Assembly: GCF_024810105.1 (NCBI RefSeq)
Contig: NZ_JANUDX010000001.1
Coordinates: forward strand, 558,001 to 622,000
Origin: Stenotrophomonas sp. BIGb0135
Lineage (GTDB): Bacteria > Pseudomonadota > Gammaproteobacteria > Xanthomonadales > Xanthomonadaceae
DNA: 64,000 nucleotides
Reading direction: 5' to 3'
Shown here: piece by piece, positions 37,418 through 46,859 of the stretch
How the letters are laid out: the number at the start of each line of letters is the position of its first letter
How positions within the stretch are numbered: position 1 is the stretch's first letter
Notes under the pieces: model-generated
Seen by the model: only the letters and a program-made list of their open reading frames with translations
What the model was told of the DNA's origin: nothing
Database searches by the model: none
Translations under genes and position numbers: made by a program

Positions 37418-40400
37418 ATGCAACACACCGCTTCCCTGTCGCGCTTCTATGCGCTGCCCGTTACTGCCGCGATTGCCGCGGCGATCGATACGGATGTCGC
37501 CCAGGCCGACCTCGACGACCTGGTCCACGCGCACCTGTCGCGCAACCCGCTGTACTTCGGCGGTATCGACAAGACCCTGTCCGGCTTCGTGGTGCTCGAC
37601 GACAGCGGCGACAACTACACCCTGCTGGACCTGCGCGGCGACGGCAGCGTGTGGTGGCAGGATCACGAAACACGGCAGCTGGAGCTGCGCTTTGCCAGCC
37701 TCGAGGACTATCTGGCCTGCAGCGCCCGGCTGGCCAGGGGCGAAGACTCCGAAGCCGCGTTGCTGGCCGAATACGCCTGCACGCCCGACGCCCGGGCCGG
37801 CGACAGCCCCGCGCTGCTGGCACGCTACCAGTGGCTGATGCACGCCCTCGCGCTGCCCGCCCGCGACCACCAGGGCAACGCCCTGCACAGCCCCAACACT
37901 CTGGCCGTCGACGCGTACACCTGTTACATCCCGCTGTTCCCCGAGCAGGGCGACGACCAGCGCTGCTTCCGGAAGGAACTGCCACGCCTGGCCGGCGACC
38001 CTCACCTGGCCCTTTACTGGCTGCTGCACGCCAGCATGCTGGGGCAGGACGCGCGCCTGGCCAAGGTGCTGGCGGCCATCGGGCCGACCGAGGTGCCGCT
38101 GCTGCAGGCCTTTGTCGCCGTGTTCGGGCACCTGGCCGATGACGCCGACATCGCGGTCGTCCCCGGGTTTGCCCACCGTCGTGCGCGCCTGCTGATCCTC
38201 GCCCAGATCGACACGGCTGCACCGCTGCAGCAACGGCTGCGCGCCATGGGGGTATCCCCGCACACCGTCGGCATGGAGCTGGTGGACGAGCTCACCCTCG
38301 CGCTGCAGAACGACCCCGACGCCTTCGATGCCGCGCAGGCCCTGCAGTCGCTCGACCGCATCCAGGCGGACGCGACGGCGGTGTGGGCGCTGCGCGCCTA
38401 CCTGCAGAACCACCTCGGCCAGCCCGCCGGTGCCGCGGCCGACCGCGCCACCCGCCTGATGGCCGCCACCGCGCACGCCCCGCTGGACGCGGTGAAAACC
38501 CTGCATCCCATCCTGCCGCTGATCAGCGATGGCGATGCCCTGCTGCAGGTGGTCACCCCGTTGCTGGCGTGGGACGACCTGATGACGCGCGTGCTGGACA
38601 TGCTCGAGCACGCACAGACCCTGCTGGGCACGGAGGTGATCGCCGCCGAGGCACGGGCACACCTGCGCCACCTTGCAGAAGACCTCCTCACCATCTGGGA
38701 TGCGCCCAGCTTTGCCGAGGGCGTCGCGGCCGCCGCGCCGGCCACCCGCGAAGCCATGGCCATCCGCCTGACGCGGCGTCCGGAGCTGGCCGACACCGAC
38801 GAAGACCGCGAATGGGCCATCCGCTTCGTGCTGGGCAGCCCCCTGCACAGCCGTGGCGCGCTGCTGCAGCGCGCCCTGCCGCAGCTGGCGCCGCGCCTGC
38901 AGCGGCGTCTGCTGCCGGACATCTGCGCGAGCATCACCGATCCGGGTGACGGGCTGGTGCCCATGCTCATCGCCCTGATCGGCGAGGAGCCACCCGCGGG
39001 CGACATCAGCGCCGAAATGGATGCCGACGCCCGAGCCGACGCCGTTCTTGCGGGCATGCAGACGCTCTGGGGTGATGCCCGCCTGTTCGAGCCGCTGATG
39101 GCGCTGCTCGCGCGGGCACCGGTGAAGAGCGTACTGGTGGACCGGCTCGGGCAGGCCATCCAGGCATTCCAGGCCGCGCTGGACACCGCCCAGCGCCAGC
39201 GCCTGTTCCACTGGGCCCTGGCGCGCGTGCAGGCGCGGCAGGACGACCATTGGTCGCCGCGCGTTCTGGATGGCTTGGGCACGCCCGACCTCGCCCCCAC
39301 CCTGCGCAAGGCCCTGCAGGCGGAATCGGCGGCCATGGCCGCCGGCCAGCCGGCCAGCGAGGACGTGCTGGCCAGCCTGTACAACAGCCTGGGCGAGCTC
39401 GGCAAGCAGGATCCCGATACCGCCAGCTTCCTGATCGATCGGCTTTGGGAAGAACAGGCCTACGTGCGAGGCGTCTACTGGGCACTGCACGGCTGCTGGT
39501 CGCCGCCGCTGCATGCGCAGGTCATGCAGCGCCTGCGCGAATCGCCCCACATCGCCGCTGCCGCCACCTACTGCGTCAGCGTGCATACCTGGGACAAGCG
39601 CACCCAGCCGGCCCTGGACGTGGCCGCGCTCGTGCTGGACTGGCCGTTGCCGGACGACAGCGCCTCGCGCGCGCAGCTCAAGTACCTCCTGCTGCTGGGT
39701 AGCTCGCTGGCGCTGCTCCAGCAGCAGCCGGCCCAGGTACGCGCCTTCCATCATCGCGCCACCGCCATCGACGGGCCCGCACGGGAACCCGGTGCGCGCA
39801 CCGATGCCGCGTTCGATCCCTTCAGCACGGCCGATCTGCAGGCCAGGCTGCGGGACGCGCTCGATGGCAAGGCCGAACGCGAACTGGCCAGCCTGCATGC
39901 GCGCCTCCAGCAGGCGCGTGCCGACGGCACGCCGGACACCCGCATCACCTTGCAGGCCCTGGGCCAACTGGCGGGCGGCACCGCCGCGTTCGCCTGGTGC
40001 CGCGACCCTGCCAGCGGCGCCACCCTGTTCCAGGACGTCCTGGGCAACACGCACTACTTTGACGGTTACGCCATCGTCGCTCCGCCCTTCCAGCTACAGG
40101 GCTACACGTTGCGCGACGAAGGCCCGGCGTTCTTCCACGACGCGACCGAGGTCTCCGAACGGTGGATGTGCTGGAAGGGCGAGACCTTCTATGACTGGAC
40201 CCGCCTGGGCGCCGCCATCAACATCATCCACGGCGAAAACAATGCCGCCGGCCAGGTCAACCTGGCACTGCGCTTTGCCAGCGCTGCCGAGGCGGCGCAG
40301 TGGTTTGCCACGGTCACCGCCAACCCGCCCAGAGCGTTCGTGGCCTGCGACCCGTGGTACCGCGCCGGCCATGGCGAGGTGTCGCGCACCCTGCGCAACC

Positions 40401-41347
40401 CGCGCAAGCCCGGTGGCACCTACCTGCGCCTGCGCAACCAGGCCTGGACCGACGCCGACGGCAATCGTCTGCTCGGCGATGCCGCGCTGGCCGCGGTGAA
40501 CGCGCTGGAAGTGGACGCGCGCCGCGCGGGTGGCTTCACCTACACCATCGAATACCAGGACGACTTCAAGCGGCCGCAGGATCTGTCCGTGCTGGACTGG
40601 CTCGCGGAAGTCCGCGCCGTCCACGCCGGCACGCTGGCCGAATCACTGGAGCAGACCGTGGACGTGGTGGCCAGCTACCTCGCCGCGCACGTGCTGCAGC
40701 CCGCGGGTACCGCCCTGGGCGTGCGCCGCGACGGCCCCGCCAGCGCGGCCGACATCGACGCGCTGGCCGCCTCCCGCCACCACCCCCTGCCCGCCGCGCT
40801 GGTGGCGTACTGGCAGCACCATGCCTGCACCGGCTGGCACTACCCCGGCCATGGCCGCCGCCTGCTGTCACCGGCCGAGATTCTGGCCAGCGCCGCCGTC
40901 GATGGCCACCGGCCGCTGGTGGTGGACGCCCATGGCCAGCCGCAGTGGCTGCTGGCTGACGCCGAAAATGAAGACCAACAGGTGATCCCACTCGATCCTG
41001 CCGTGGACAGGCGCTACCAGTACAGTGCCCATGGCGGGGTGCGCACCGCACTGGTGGACACCCTGCTGGATGCCCTGGAACGCGACGTCGCCGACATCGC
41101 CCTGCTCTGGCACGGCCAACGCGGCGACGCGGACGTCGTGCGTCTGCAGCTCGCCAGCGAGCGCGAGGTCACCACCCTGCGCCTGGACCGCGATGCCTGC
41201 GTGCTGGCCATCCGCAAGGGCAAGCGCGGCCAGCCAGGCCGGGTCCGCTTCCAGCACCTGGCCACGCCTGCCAAGGCCGCCGCGGCGTTCGACAAGGCAC
41301 GCACGGTGGCCGAGGCCGCAGGCCAGCAGGCACAAGCCACTGCATAA
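37418..41347 (+). CDS. Very large protein of unknown function, SUKH-like and WGR-like segments
   Basis: A single intact 1309-aa reading frame with neighbour-like codon use; no named family fits the whole. No signal peptide or membrane helix is seen, so it is cytoplasmic. Residues about 45-105 (FVVLDDSGDNYTLLDLRGDG, then SVWWQDHETR) resemble the end of a SUKH (SMI1/KNR4) domain. Residues about 150-860 are helical, Ala/Leu-rich and look like HEAT-type repeats. Around 890-970 (YDWTRLGAAINIIHGENNAA, then SAAEAAQWF) and again at 1225-1300 (VLAIRKGKRGQPGRVRFQHL, then AAAFDKAR) are patterns like WGR domains. Residues about 1107-1210 (ADIDALAASRHHPLPAALVA, then YWQHHA and LLSPAEIL) look like a second SUKH domain. 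SUKH domains often serve in toxin immunity and WGR in nucleic-acid or ADP-ribose contexts; both readings are tentative. It ends at a strong terminator, so it is monocistronic. Confidence 0.85.
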   Translation: MQHTASLSRFYALPVTAAIAAAIDTDVAQADLDDLVHAHLSRNPLYFGGIDKTLSGFVVLDDSGDNYTLLDLRGDGSVWWQDHETRQLELRFASLEDYLACSARLARGEDSEAALLAEYACTPDARAGDSPALLARYQWLMHALALPARDHQGNALHSPNTLAVDAYTCYIPLFPEQGDDQRCFRKELPRLAGDPHLALYWLLHASMLGQDARLAKVLAAIGPTEVPLLQAFVAVFGHLADDADIAVVPGFAHRRARLLILAQIDTAAPLQQRLRAMGVSPHTVGMELVDELTLALQNDPDAFDAAQALQSLDRIQADATAVWALRAYLQNHLGQPAGAAADRATRLMAATAHAPLDAVKTLHPILPLISDGDALLQVVTPLLAWDDLMTRVLDMLEHAQTLLGTEVIAAEARAHLRHLAEDLLTIWDAPSFAEGVAAAAPATREAMAIRLTRRPELADTDEDREWAIRFVLGSPLHSRGALLQRALPQLAPRLQRRLLPDICASITDPGDGLVPMLIALIGEEPPAGDISAEMDADARADAVLAGMQTLWGDARLFEPLMALLARAPVKSVLVDRLGQAIQAFQAALDTAQRQRLFHWALARVQARQDDHWSPRVLDGLGTPDLAPTLRKALQAESAAMAAGQPASEDVLASLYNSLGELGKQDPDTASFLIDRLWEEQAYVRGVYWALHGCWSPPLHAQVMQRLRESPHIAAAATYCVSVHTWDKRTQPALDVAALVLDWPLPDDSASRAQLKYLLLLGSSLALLQQQPAQVRAFHHRATAIDGPAREPGARTDAAFDPFSTADLQARLRDALDGKAERELASLHARLQQARADGTPDTRITLQALGQLAGGTAAFAWCRDPASGATLFQDVLGNTHYFDGYAIVAPPFQLQGYTLRDEGPAFFHDATEVSERWMCWKGETFYDWTRLGAAINIIHGENNAAGQVNLALRFASAAEAAQWFATVTANPPRAFVACDPWYRAGHGEVSRTLRNPRKPGGTYLRLRNQAWTDADGNRLLGDAALAAVNALEVDARRAGGFTYTIEYQDDFKRPQDLSVLDWLAEVRAVHAGTLAESLEQTVDVVASYLAAHVLQPAGTALGVRRDGPASAADIDALAASRHHPLPAALVAYWQHHACTGWHYPGHGRRLLSPAEILASAAVDGHRPLVVDAHGQPQWLLADAENEDQQVIPLDPAVDRRYQYSAHGGVRTALVDTLLDALERDVADIALLWHGQRGDADVVRLQLASEREVTTLRLDRDACVLAIRKGKRGQPGRVRFQHLATPAKAAAAFDKARTVAEAAGQQAQATA

Positions 41348-41351
41348 AGCG

Positions 41352-41382
41352 GAGGGGGCCGGCTGCCGCAGCCGGCCCCCTC
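41352..41382 (+). terminator. Intrinsic terminator after the 1309-aa gene
   Basis: A nearly perfect GC-rich inverted repeat: GAGGGGGCCGGCTGC (41352-41366) against GCAGCCGGCCCCCTC (41368-41382), starting 5 bases after the stop codon. Only TCTGCTT follows rather than a pure T-run, but the stem is very strong. Confidence 0.75.
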
Positions 41383-41472
41383 TGCTTGCCCGCGGCATCG
41401 CCGGTAGACAGCCAGGCCGCGCCCACGGCGCTACCATCAGCCACGCCCTGCCCCCTGCCTGCCGAGACCGCC

Positions 41473-41829
41473 ATGCCACAGACCGTCATCCCCCAACTGC
41501 GCATGACCGATGCCGCCGTCAGCGTGCCGTTCTACCAGCGCATGGGCTTTGCGATCGACTGGGAACACCGTTTCGAACCAGGCATGCCACTGTTCGTGCA
41601 GATCAGCCGCGAAGGGCAGCTGTTGTTCCTCAGCGAACATGCCGGCGACTGCGAACCCGGTGGCGCGGTGTATTTCCACGTGCCGGACGTGGATGCGCTG
41701 CATCGCGCCTTCGTGGCAGCCGGCGTCGCGGTGTTCCGCGCGCCGGCCGACGTGCCGTGGGGCGGGCGCGAAATGATGGTCGTGGATCCGGACCACAACC
41801 GGTTGCGGTTTGCTACGCAGGGGCAGTGA
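41473..41829 (+). CDS. VOC-superfamily (glyoxalase/bleomycin-resistance-like) protein
   Basis: A 118-aa protein of two beta-alpha-beta3 units. It starts VIPQLRMTDAAVSVPFYQRM, has GQLLFLSEHAGD in the first half and VYFHVPDVDALHRAF plus MMVVDPDHNRLRFA in the second, the pattern of the bleomycin-resistance/glyoxalase fold. The metal-ligand pattern of true glyoxalase I is incomplete, so a ligand-binding or dioxygenase-like role is possible. ATG 41473 begins the domain; an in-frame reading to 41386 crosses the terminator region and is unlikely. Confidence 0.82.
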   Translation: MPQTVIPQLRMTDAAVSVPFYQRMGFAIDWEHRFEPGMPLFVQISREGQLLFLSEHAGDCEPGGAVYFHVPDVDALHRAFVAAGVAVFRAPADVPWGGREMMVVDPDHNRLRFATQGQ

Positions 41830-42115
41830 GCCACGGAGGGCGGCGCGATAGGACGGCGCGCCCGTCATCCGCCGCATAACGTCGATGTGCGCCCCGCACC
41901 GTCAACACCTTGACGAATTGCGTCACCTTTCCGGCACGCGCTGCGCGGCGCAGCAGGCATGTCGCGCCCGGCGTTGATTAATTCAGCCGACTGCGCGGTC
42001 GGGTGAATCCAAATGGCCCCGGGGCTCGTACATAGGCGGCGATGGGGAAGAAAGCGGACGGCGATGCAGCGCACGTTCGCCGCTCCATCGCACTCCACCC
42101 TATGGCCGAAACGCG
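41830..42115. other. Gap before the GAF-EAL gene
   Basis: 286 bases without a supported gene. A weak hairpin GGCGCG (41842-41847)/CGCGCC (41857-41862) follows the VOC gene. The middle has an AT-richer stretch around 41975-41990 (gttgattaattcag), the likeliest promoter zone for the downstream gene, but no clear -35/-10 pair was found. Confidence 0.35.
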
Positions 42116-43939
42116 ATGAGCCCCCCCGTCACCCAGGAAGATGAAAGACGCGCCGTTCTCGGCGCGATGCAGATGACCGATGTCGGTGCACTTCCCTCGC
42201 TGGACCACATCACCCGCCTTGCCAGTTACACCTTCGACGCCCCTGTTGCCTTCGTCTCGCTGCTGGGCGATGTGGAACAGCGCTTCGTGTCCCGGATCGG
42301 GCTGCCGGTGGCCAAAACGTGCATCCGCGCGTCCATCTGCGCCCACGCCATCACCGCCAATGACGTGTTCGTGGTCGCCGACCTGAAGGCCGATCCCCGC
42401 TTCCAGGACAACCCGCTGGTGGTCGGTGCTCCCCACCTCCGCTTCTATGCGGGCGCACCCCTGGTGGCCAGGAACGGGGTGGCCATCGGCGCCCTCTGCA
42501 TCATGGACTCCACGCCCCGCGTGTTCCTCCCGCGCGACTGCGAGCAACTGGCGAGCCTGGCACAGCTGGTGATGGGGCAGTTGGAGCTGCGCAACCTGTC
42601 CGGCCGGCTGGACCCGGTCAGCGGCCTCCCCAGTCGCCACCAGCTGCATGCCGATTTCCCCGGCATCGTTGCCTCCGGCGCCACCGGCACGCACTACGCC
42701 GTGGTCGTGGACGTGCTCGACATCCCCCGGGCCAGCCAGGTCGGCCAGGTGCTTGGACTGCAGCCCTTGGAGGCGCTGATACGGCGCGCCGGGGTTCGCC
42801 TGCGCACCGCGCTGGACGGGATCGCCACGGTCTACCACGTGGGGGTGACGCGCTTCGCCTTCATCGTAAGCATGTCCAGCACGCGCCAGGTCGAAAGCCT
42901 GGTGCTGGAGTTGCGGGGTCGCATGCTGCGTCCGCTGATGGCTGCCGCCGTGCCCATGTCACCGCGTTTCCATGCCGGCGTCTGCCCCATCGAGAGTGGC
43001 GAAGGCAGCCACGAGTTGCTGCGGAAACTGCTGGTGGGCCTGTACGATGCGTTCGACGCGGGCCGCACGCTGTGCTGGTACTCCGCAGCGCGCGATCAGT
43101 CGGTCCACCGCGCCTACCGCCTGGCCTCGGATGCCGAGCGTGGCATCGCCAACGGCGAATTCCACCTGGTGTATCAGCCCCGTTTCGACGCCACTTCGCG
43201 CAATCCCGTGTCCGCCGAGGCACTGATCCGGTGGACCCATCCCGTCCTCGGGCCCATCAGCCCGCTCGAGTTCATCCCGGTGTTCGAACAGACTGCGCTC
43301 ATGGCGCTGGTCACCGACTGGGTGCTGGATGCGGCGCTGGACCAGCTGCAGGCGTGGCGGACACAAGGCGTGGAGGTTCCCCTATCCATCAACCTGCCCA
43401 GCAGCTATCTCACCAGCGGCACTGCCTGGGAGGTCATCCGCGCGAAGCTGTCGCGTCGCGCCATTCCGGTTGCGATGGTCGAATTCGAGATCACCGAGGG
43501 CGAGTGGCTGGGCCCCGACTCCCCTGCCGTCGCGCAGATCCAGGCGATGACCCAAGCAGGCGTCAAGATCGCCGTCGATGACTTCGGCAGCGGCTACAGC
43601 AATTTCAGCTACCTGTCCGACCTGCCGATCCGCACCTTGAAACTGGATAAATCCCTGATCGACGGCATCGGCACGGATCCGCGCGCAAGGGCGAAAGTCT
43701 CGGCGATCCACCATCTCGCCCACGAACTCGGCTACCTCACCGTGGCCGAAGGCGTGGAGCATCAGGAACAGCTCGACGTGCTGACGGCCATCGGCCTGGA
43801 CCAGATCCAGGGCTATCTGCTGGCAATGCCTGCGGACACGTCGGCGATTGCAGACCTGTTTGCCCGCGCGCGACTGCCGCTGCTGTCCGCGCTGGAGCAT
43901 GCCCATCACCCGCGCGTCACAAATTGTATCGCTACGTAA
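42116..43939 (+). CDS. GAF / degenerate GGDEF / EAL cyclic-di-GMP phosphodiesterase
   Basis: A soluble 607-aa protein. Residues about 25-165 form a GAF sensor (FDAPVAFVSLLGDVEQRFVS; AGAPLVARNGVAIGALCIMD). Residues about 170-310 are a GGDEF-like domain whose active-site motif is gone (VGVTRFAFIVSM in place of GGEEF), so it should not make c-di-GMP. Residues about 330-590 are an EAL domain with all key residues: AEALIRW, INLPSS, EITEGEW, DDFGSGYSN, LKLDKSLI, TVAEGVE and QGYLLAMP. An active phosphodiesterase lowering c-di-GMP is therefore likely. It lies just before a chemoreceptor, consistent with a motility role. Confidence 0.92.
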   Translation: MSPPVTQEDERRAVLGAMQMTDVGALPSLDHITRLASYTFDAPVAFVSLLGDVEQRFVSRIGLPVAKTCIRASICAHAITANDVFVVADLKADPRFQDNPLVVGAPHLRFYAGAPLVARNGVAIGALCIMDSTPRVFLPRDCEQLASLAQLVMGQLELRNLSGRLDPVSGLPSRHQLHADFPGIVASGATGTHYAVVVDVLDIPRASQVGQVLGLQPLEALIRRAGVRLRTALDGIATVYHVGVTRFAFIVSMSSTRQVESLVLELRGRMLRPLMAAAVPMSPRFHAGVCPIESGEGSHELLRKLLVGLYDAFDAGRTLCWYSAARDQSVHRAYRLASDAERGIANGEFHLVYQPRFDATSRNPVSAEALIRWTHPVLGPISPLEFIPVFEQTALMALVTDWVLDAALDQLQAWRTQGVEVPLSINLPSSYLTSGTAWEVIRAKLSRRAIPVAMVEFEITEGEWLGPDSPAVAQIQAMTQAGVKIAVDDFGSGYSNFSYLSDLPIRTLKLDKSLIDGIGTDPRARAKVSAIHHLAHELGYLTVAEGVEHQEQLDVLTAIGLDQIQGYLLAMPADTSAIADLFARARLPLLSALEHAHHPRVTNCIAT

Positions 43940-43941
43940 AC

Positions 43942-43960
43942 GCAGGCCCGCCTGCCTTTT
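43942..43960 (+). terminator. Short intrinsic terminator after the EAL gene
   Basis: GCAGG (43942-43946) pairs with CCTGC (43951-43955) around a CCCG loop and is followed by CTTTT (43956-43960). The stem is only 5 bp, but the T-run and position 3 bases after the stop codon support it. It partly overlaps the promoter of the next gene. Confidence 0.5.
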
Positions 43961-43985
43961 AAGCGCACCGCGCTGCCGCCGATAT
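43959..43985 (+). promoter_or_regulatory. FliA (sigma-28) type promoter for the chemoreceptor
   Basis: TTAA at 43959-43962, a 15-base spacer, then GCCGATAT at 43978-43985 match the flagellar sigma-28 consensus TAAA-N15-GCCGATAA at 10 of 12 positions. The chemoreceptor start codon is about 70 bases downstream, and chemoreceptors are classic FliA targets. Confidence 0.75.
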
Positions 43986-44054
43986 CGGTTGTCCACCGCG
44001 CAACTTTAGCGCTCGACATCCCATCCCCCGCCCTCTCCCCAGGCTACCCCCACC

Positions 44055-46211
44055 ATGCACCTTGTCAGCAAACTCCGCGTCGGCCAGCGCATGACCGTCG
44101 GCTTCTCCGCCGTCATCGGCCTGATGGTCGTGTTGACCCTCATCGGCATCCATCGGGTGCACCTCATCGAGAATGACCTGCACACGATCAACGACGTCAA
44201 CGCCGTCAAGAAGCGCCTGGCGATCAATTTCAGGGGCAGCGTGCATGATCGCGCGATCGCGCTGCGCGACGTCGTGCTCAGTGACGACCCGCGGGCCAGG
44301 ACCGAGGCCACGCGCCAGATCGACCGCCTCGCCCACGATTACGCGGCCGCCGCCACGCCCCTGTCGGCGATGATCGCGGCGAGCACCGACGGCAAGGAAG
44401 CCGGCCTGCTGGACGCCATCCGTGCCAACGAGGTCGCCACCCTACCCCTGCTGACCGACGTCAGCAGGCGGCGCGAGGCGGGCGATGTGGAGGGGGCCAA
44501 GGCGCTGATGCTCACCCGGGCCAAACCGGCCTTCGTGGCGTGGTTGGCCTCGATCAACGCCTTCATCGACTGGCAGGAGGCCAAGAGCGCCGCCACGGCG
44601 GAACAGGTGACGGCCACCGCGCGCGGCTTTGCCATGCTCATGATCGGCGCCACGGTGCTGGCACTGGCGCTGGGAACGGTCATCGCCATCGCGCTGACGC
44701 GCAGCGTGGTCGGCCCGTTGCGCACGGCCCTGCAGGCCGCCCGGGATGTCAGCCAAGGCAATCTGGACACGCCGATGGGCTCCGGTCGGGGCGACGAAGC
44801 CGGCCAGCTGCTGGAGGCCATGGAGCAGATGCGCCAACGCATCCGGCGCGTCATCACGGAACTGGGCGACATGACGGCCCGGCACGAACGGGGCGAAATC
44901 AGCTACCGCATGGACGCCAGCGCCTATCCCGGCGAATTCGGCGTGATGGTGCGCGACACCAACGACATCGTGGACGCCCATATCGCCATCAAGATGCGGC
45001 TGGTGCGCCTGATCGGCCGCTACGCGGTGGGCGACCTGGCCGACGACATGGAACGCCTGCCCGGCGAAAAGGCGATCATCACCGAGACCATGGACCGGGT
45101 GAAGGCCAACCTGTCTGCCATCAACCGCGACATCCGCCAGCTCACCCACGCCGCGTCCGAGGGCAACTTCTCGGCACGCGGCGAACCGGAGGCCTATGAG
45201 TATGACTTCCGCGCCATGGTGGAGAACCTCAACGGCCTGATGGGCACCGCCGAGCAGAACCTCTCGGCACTGTCCACGTTCCTCAACGCGGTCGCATCGG
45301 GCAACCTGGCGGCACGCATGGAGGGCGACTTCCGCGGTGTCTTTGCCGCCATGGGCGCCGATGCGAACCGGACGGCCGGCAATCTGGCTGATATCGTCCG
45401 CCGCATCCATGTCTCGTCCGAGTCCATTACCGATGCGGCGACCGAGTTGTCCAACGGCAACCAGGACCTGTCCAAACGCACGGAACAGCAGGCCGCCAGC
45501 CTGGAAGAAACCGCCGCGTCGATGGAAGAGCTGACCTCCACCGTCAGGCAGAATGCCGCCTCGGCAGACCAGGCCAATCGCCTGGCCATCGACGCCGCCG
45601 TGGTGGCCAGTCGTGGCGGGGAGATCGTGGGCGAGGTCGTCAGCACGATGGACGGCATCGAAACCGCCTCCCGCCGCATCGCCGACATCACCACCGTGAT
45701 CGACGGCATCGCCTTCCAGACCAACATCCTCGCCCTCAATGCCGCGGTGGAAGCCGCGCGCGCCGGCGACCAGGGGCGTGGCTTTGCCGTGGTCGCTGCC
45801 GAAGTGCGCAGCCTGGCGCAACGCGCGGCCGGTTCGGCCAGGGAGATCAAGGCACTTATCGACGACTCCTCGGCCAGGGTGGCCGAGGGCTCCCTGCAGG
45901 TGCGCGCCGCGGGTGCCACCATGGGCGAGGTGGTGACCAGCGTCCAGCGGGTGACCGACATCATGCAGGAGATCTCCGCCGCATCGCGCGAGCAGGCCAC
46001 CAGCATCGAGCAGGTCAACGCGGTCGTGGGCCGCATGGATGAGACCACGCAGCAGAATGCCGCCCTGGTCGAAGAAGCCGCCGCGGCCGCCGCCGAACTC
46101 AATGTCCAGGCGTCGGGTCTGCGGCATGCGGTGGCGGCGTTCACCATCGAGCCGGTCGCCGTGCGCCGCCACGCCCGCCTGCCGCATGCGCAGGCCGTGG
46201 CGGCCTGCTAG
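44055..46211 (+). CDS. Methyl-accepting chemotaxis protein
   Basis: A 718-aa transmembrane chemoreceptor. TM1 lies at about residues 14-34, a periplasmic helical (four-helix-bundle type) domain follows to about 190, and TM2 is GFAMLMIGATVLALALGTVI at about 196-215. A HAMP domain and further HAMP-like helical stretches run to about 430, including a YDFRAMVENLNGLMG repeat region. The signalling tip has the near-invariant block around GIAFQTNILALNAAVEAARA near residue 560. There is no C-terminal NWETF-type pentapeptide; the end is QAVAAC. Expression is likely under FliA (promoter above). Confidence 0.93.
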   Translation: MHLVSKLRVGQRMTVGFSAVIGLMVVLTLIGIHRVHLIENDLHTINDVNAVKKRLAINFRGSVHDRAIALRDVVLSDDPRARTEATRQIDRLAHDYAAAATPLSAMIAASTDGKEAGLLDAIRANEVATLPLLTDVSRRREAGDVEGAKALMLTRAKPAFVAWLASINAFIDWQEAKSAATAEQVTATARGFAMLMIGATVLALALGTVIAIALTRSVVGPLRTALQAARDVSQGNLDTPMGSGRGDEAGQLLEAMEQMRQRIRRVITELGDMTARHERGEISYRMDASAYPGEFGVMVRDTNDIVDAHIAIKMRLVRLIGRYAVGDLADDMERLPGEKAIITETMDRVKANLSAINRDIRQLTHAASEGNFSARGEPEAYEYDFRAMVENLNGLMGTAEQNLSALSTFLNAVASGNLAARMEGDFRGVFAAMGADANRTAGNLADIVRRIHVSSESITDAATELSNGNQDLSKRTEQQAASLEETAASMEELTSTVRQNAASADQANRLAIDAAVVASRGGEIVGEVVSTMDGIETASRRIADITTVIDGIAFQTNILALNAAVEAARAGDQGRGFAVVAAEVRSLAQRAAGSAREIKALIDDSSARVAEGSLQVRAAGATMGEVVTSVQRVTDIMQEISAASREQATSIEQVNAVVGRMDETTQQNAALVEEAAAAAAELNVQASGLRHAVAAFTIEPVAVRRHARLPHAQAVAAC

Positions 46212-46291
46212 GCCGGCCACCCTCGATGATGAATGAACAAGGCACGGCAACCGGCCACTGCTTGAAACCCCGGCCCTGACCCGCATTGATG

Positions 46292-46317
46292 GAGAGCGCC
46301 CGCGGTTGGGCGCTCTC
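46292..46317 (+). other. Leader hairpin just upstream of a ribosome site
   Basis: GAGAGCGCCC (46292-46301) pairs perfectly with GGGCGCTCTC (46308-46317) around GCGGTT. The AGGAGA ribosome site of the next gene begins at 46318, directly after the stem. It could end the chemoreceptor transcript, but there is no T-run; a role in the leader of the next gene is as likely. Confidence 0.55.
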
Positions 46318-46328
46318 AGGAGAAATGC

Positions 46329-46805
46329 ATGCCGCACCATGAAAAGATCGCCATCGCCGGCGTCATCGAGCACGTCTTCGCCCATCGGTTCACCGTGATG
46401 TGCGACCAGCACGCCTACCTGGCAGACCTCGGCCCGAAGGGCGCGGAGGCCTTCGCGCTCGCGCCGGGGCTGGCCGTCCGCCTGGAAGGGGAGCAACGCC
46501 CATCGGAAATCAAGGTGGCCCGCATCGCCAGGAAAGGCGGGAGCTTTGTCGAGGTGGAACACAAGAAGCCGCATCACGGGCCCAAGCACGCTCACCCCGA
46601 TGCACCTGCGGATGCTCGCAGCGTCGTGGCGGCGGTGAAGAAGGCCGGCTGGACGGTCAGCGGCACACCGCAGCGCAAGCCGAAGCACTTCGAGCTGCTG
46701 GCCCAGCGTGACGCGGGCGAATGGACCGAGCTGCACGTGGACTTCGCGGGCGTCATCTACAAGCAGGTGCCCGCCAGCGAGTCAAAATGGGACCTGCCCG
46801 CCTGA
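46329..46805 (+). CDS. Unknown soluble protein, 158 aa, two-part
   Basis: Not assigned to a family. The first about 70 residues (KIAIAGVIEHVFAHRFTVMC, later LAVRLEGEQRPSEIKVARIA) look like a small beta-barrel of OB/RNA-binding type. A His/Lys-rich linker (HKKPHHGPKHAHPDAP) could bind metal. The C-terminal part (SVVAAVKKAGWTVSGTPQRK, later HFELLAQRDAGEWTELHVDF) looks like a second alpha/beta domain. AGGAGA five bases before the ATG makes the start certain. Monocistronic by layout, with a stem-loop at its 5' end. Confidence 0.78.
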   Translation: MPHHEKIAIAGVIEHVFAHRFTVMCDQHAYLADLGPKGAEAFALAPGLAVRLEGEQRPSEIKVARIARKGGSFVEVEHKKPHHGPKHAHPDAPADARSVVAAVKKAGWTVSGTPQRKPKHFELLAQRDAGEWTELHVDFAGVIYKQVPASESKWDLPA

Positions 46806-46859
46806 TCTGCAGGTGACACGCGACACCCGCGCCCTGGATCTTCCAGGGCGCATTGCGTG

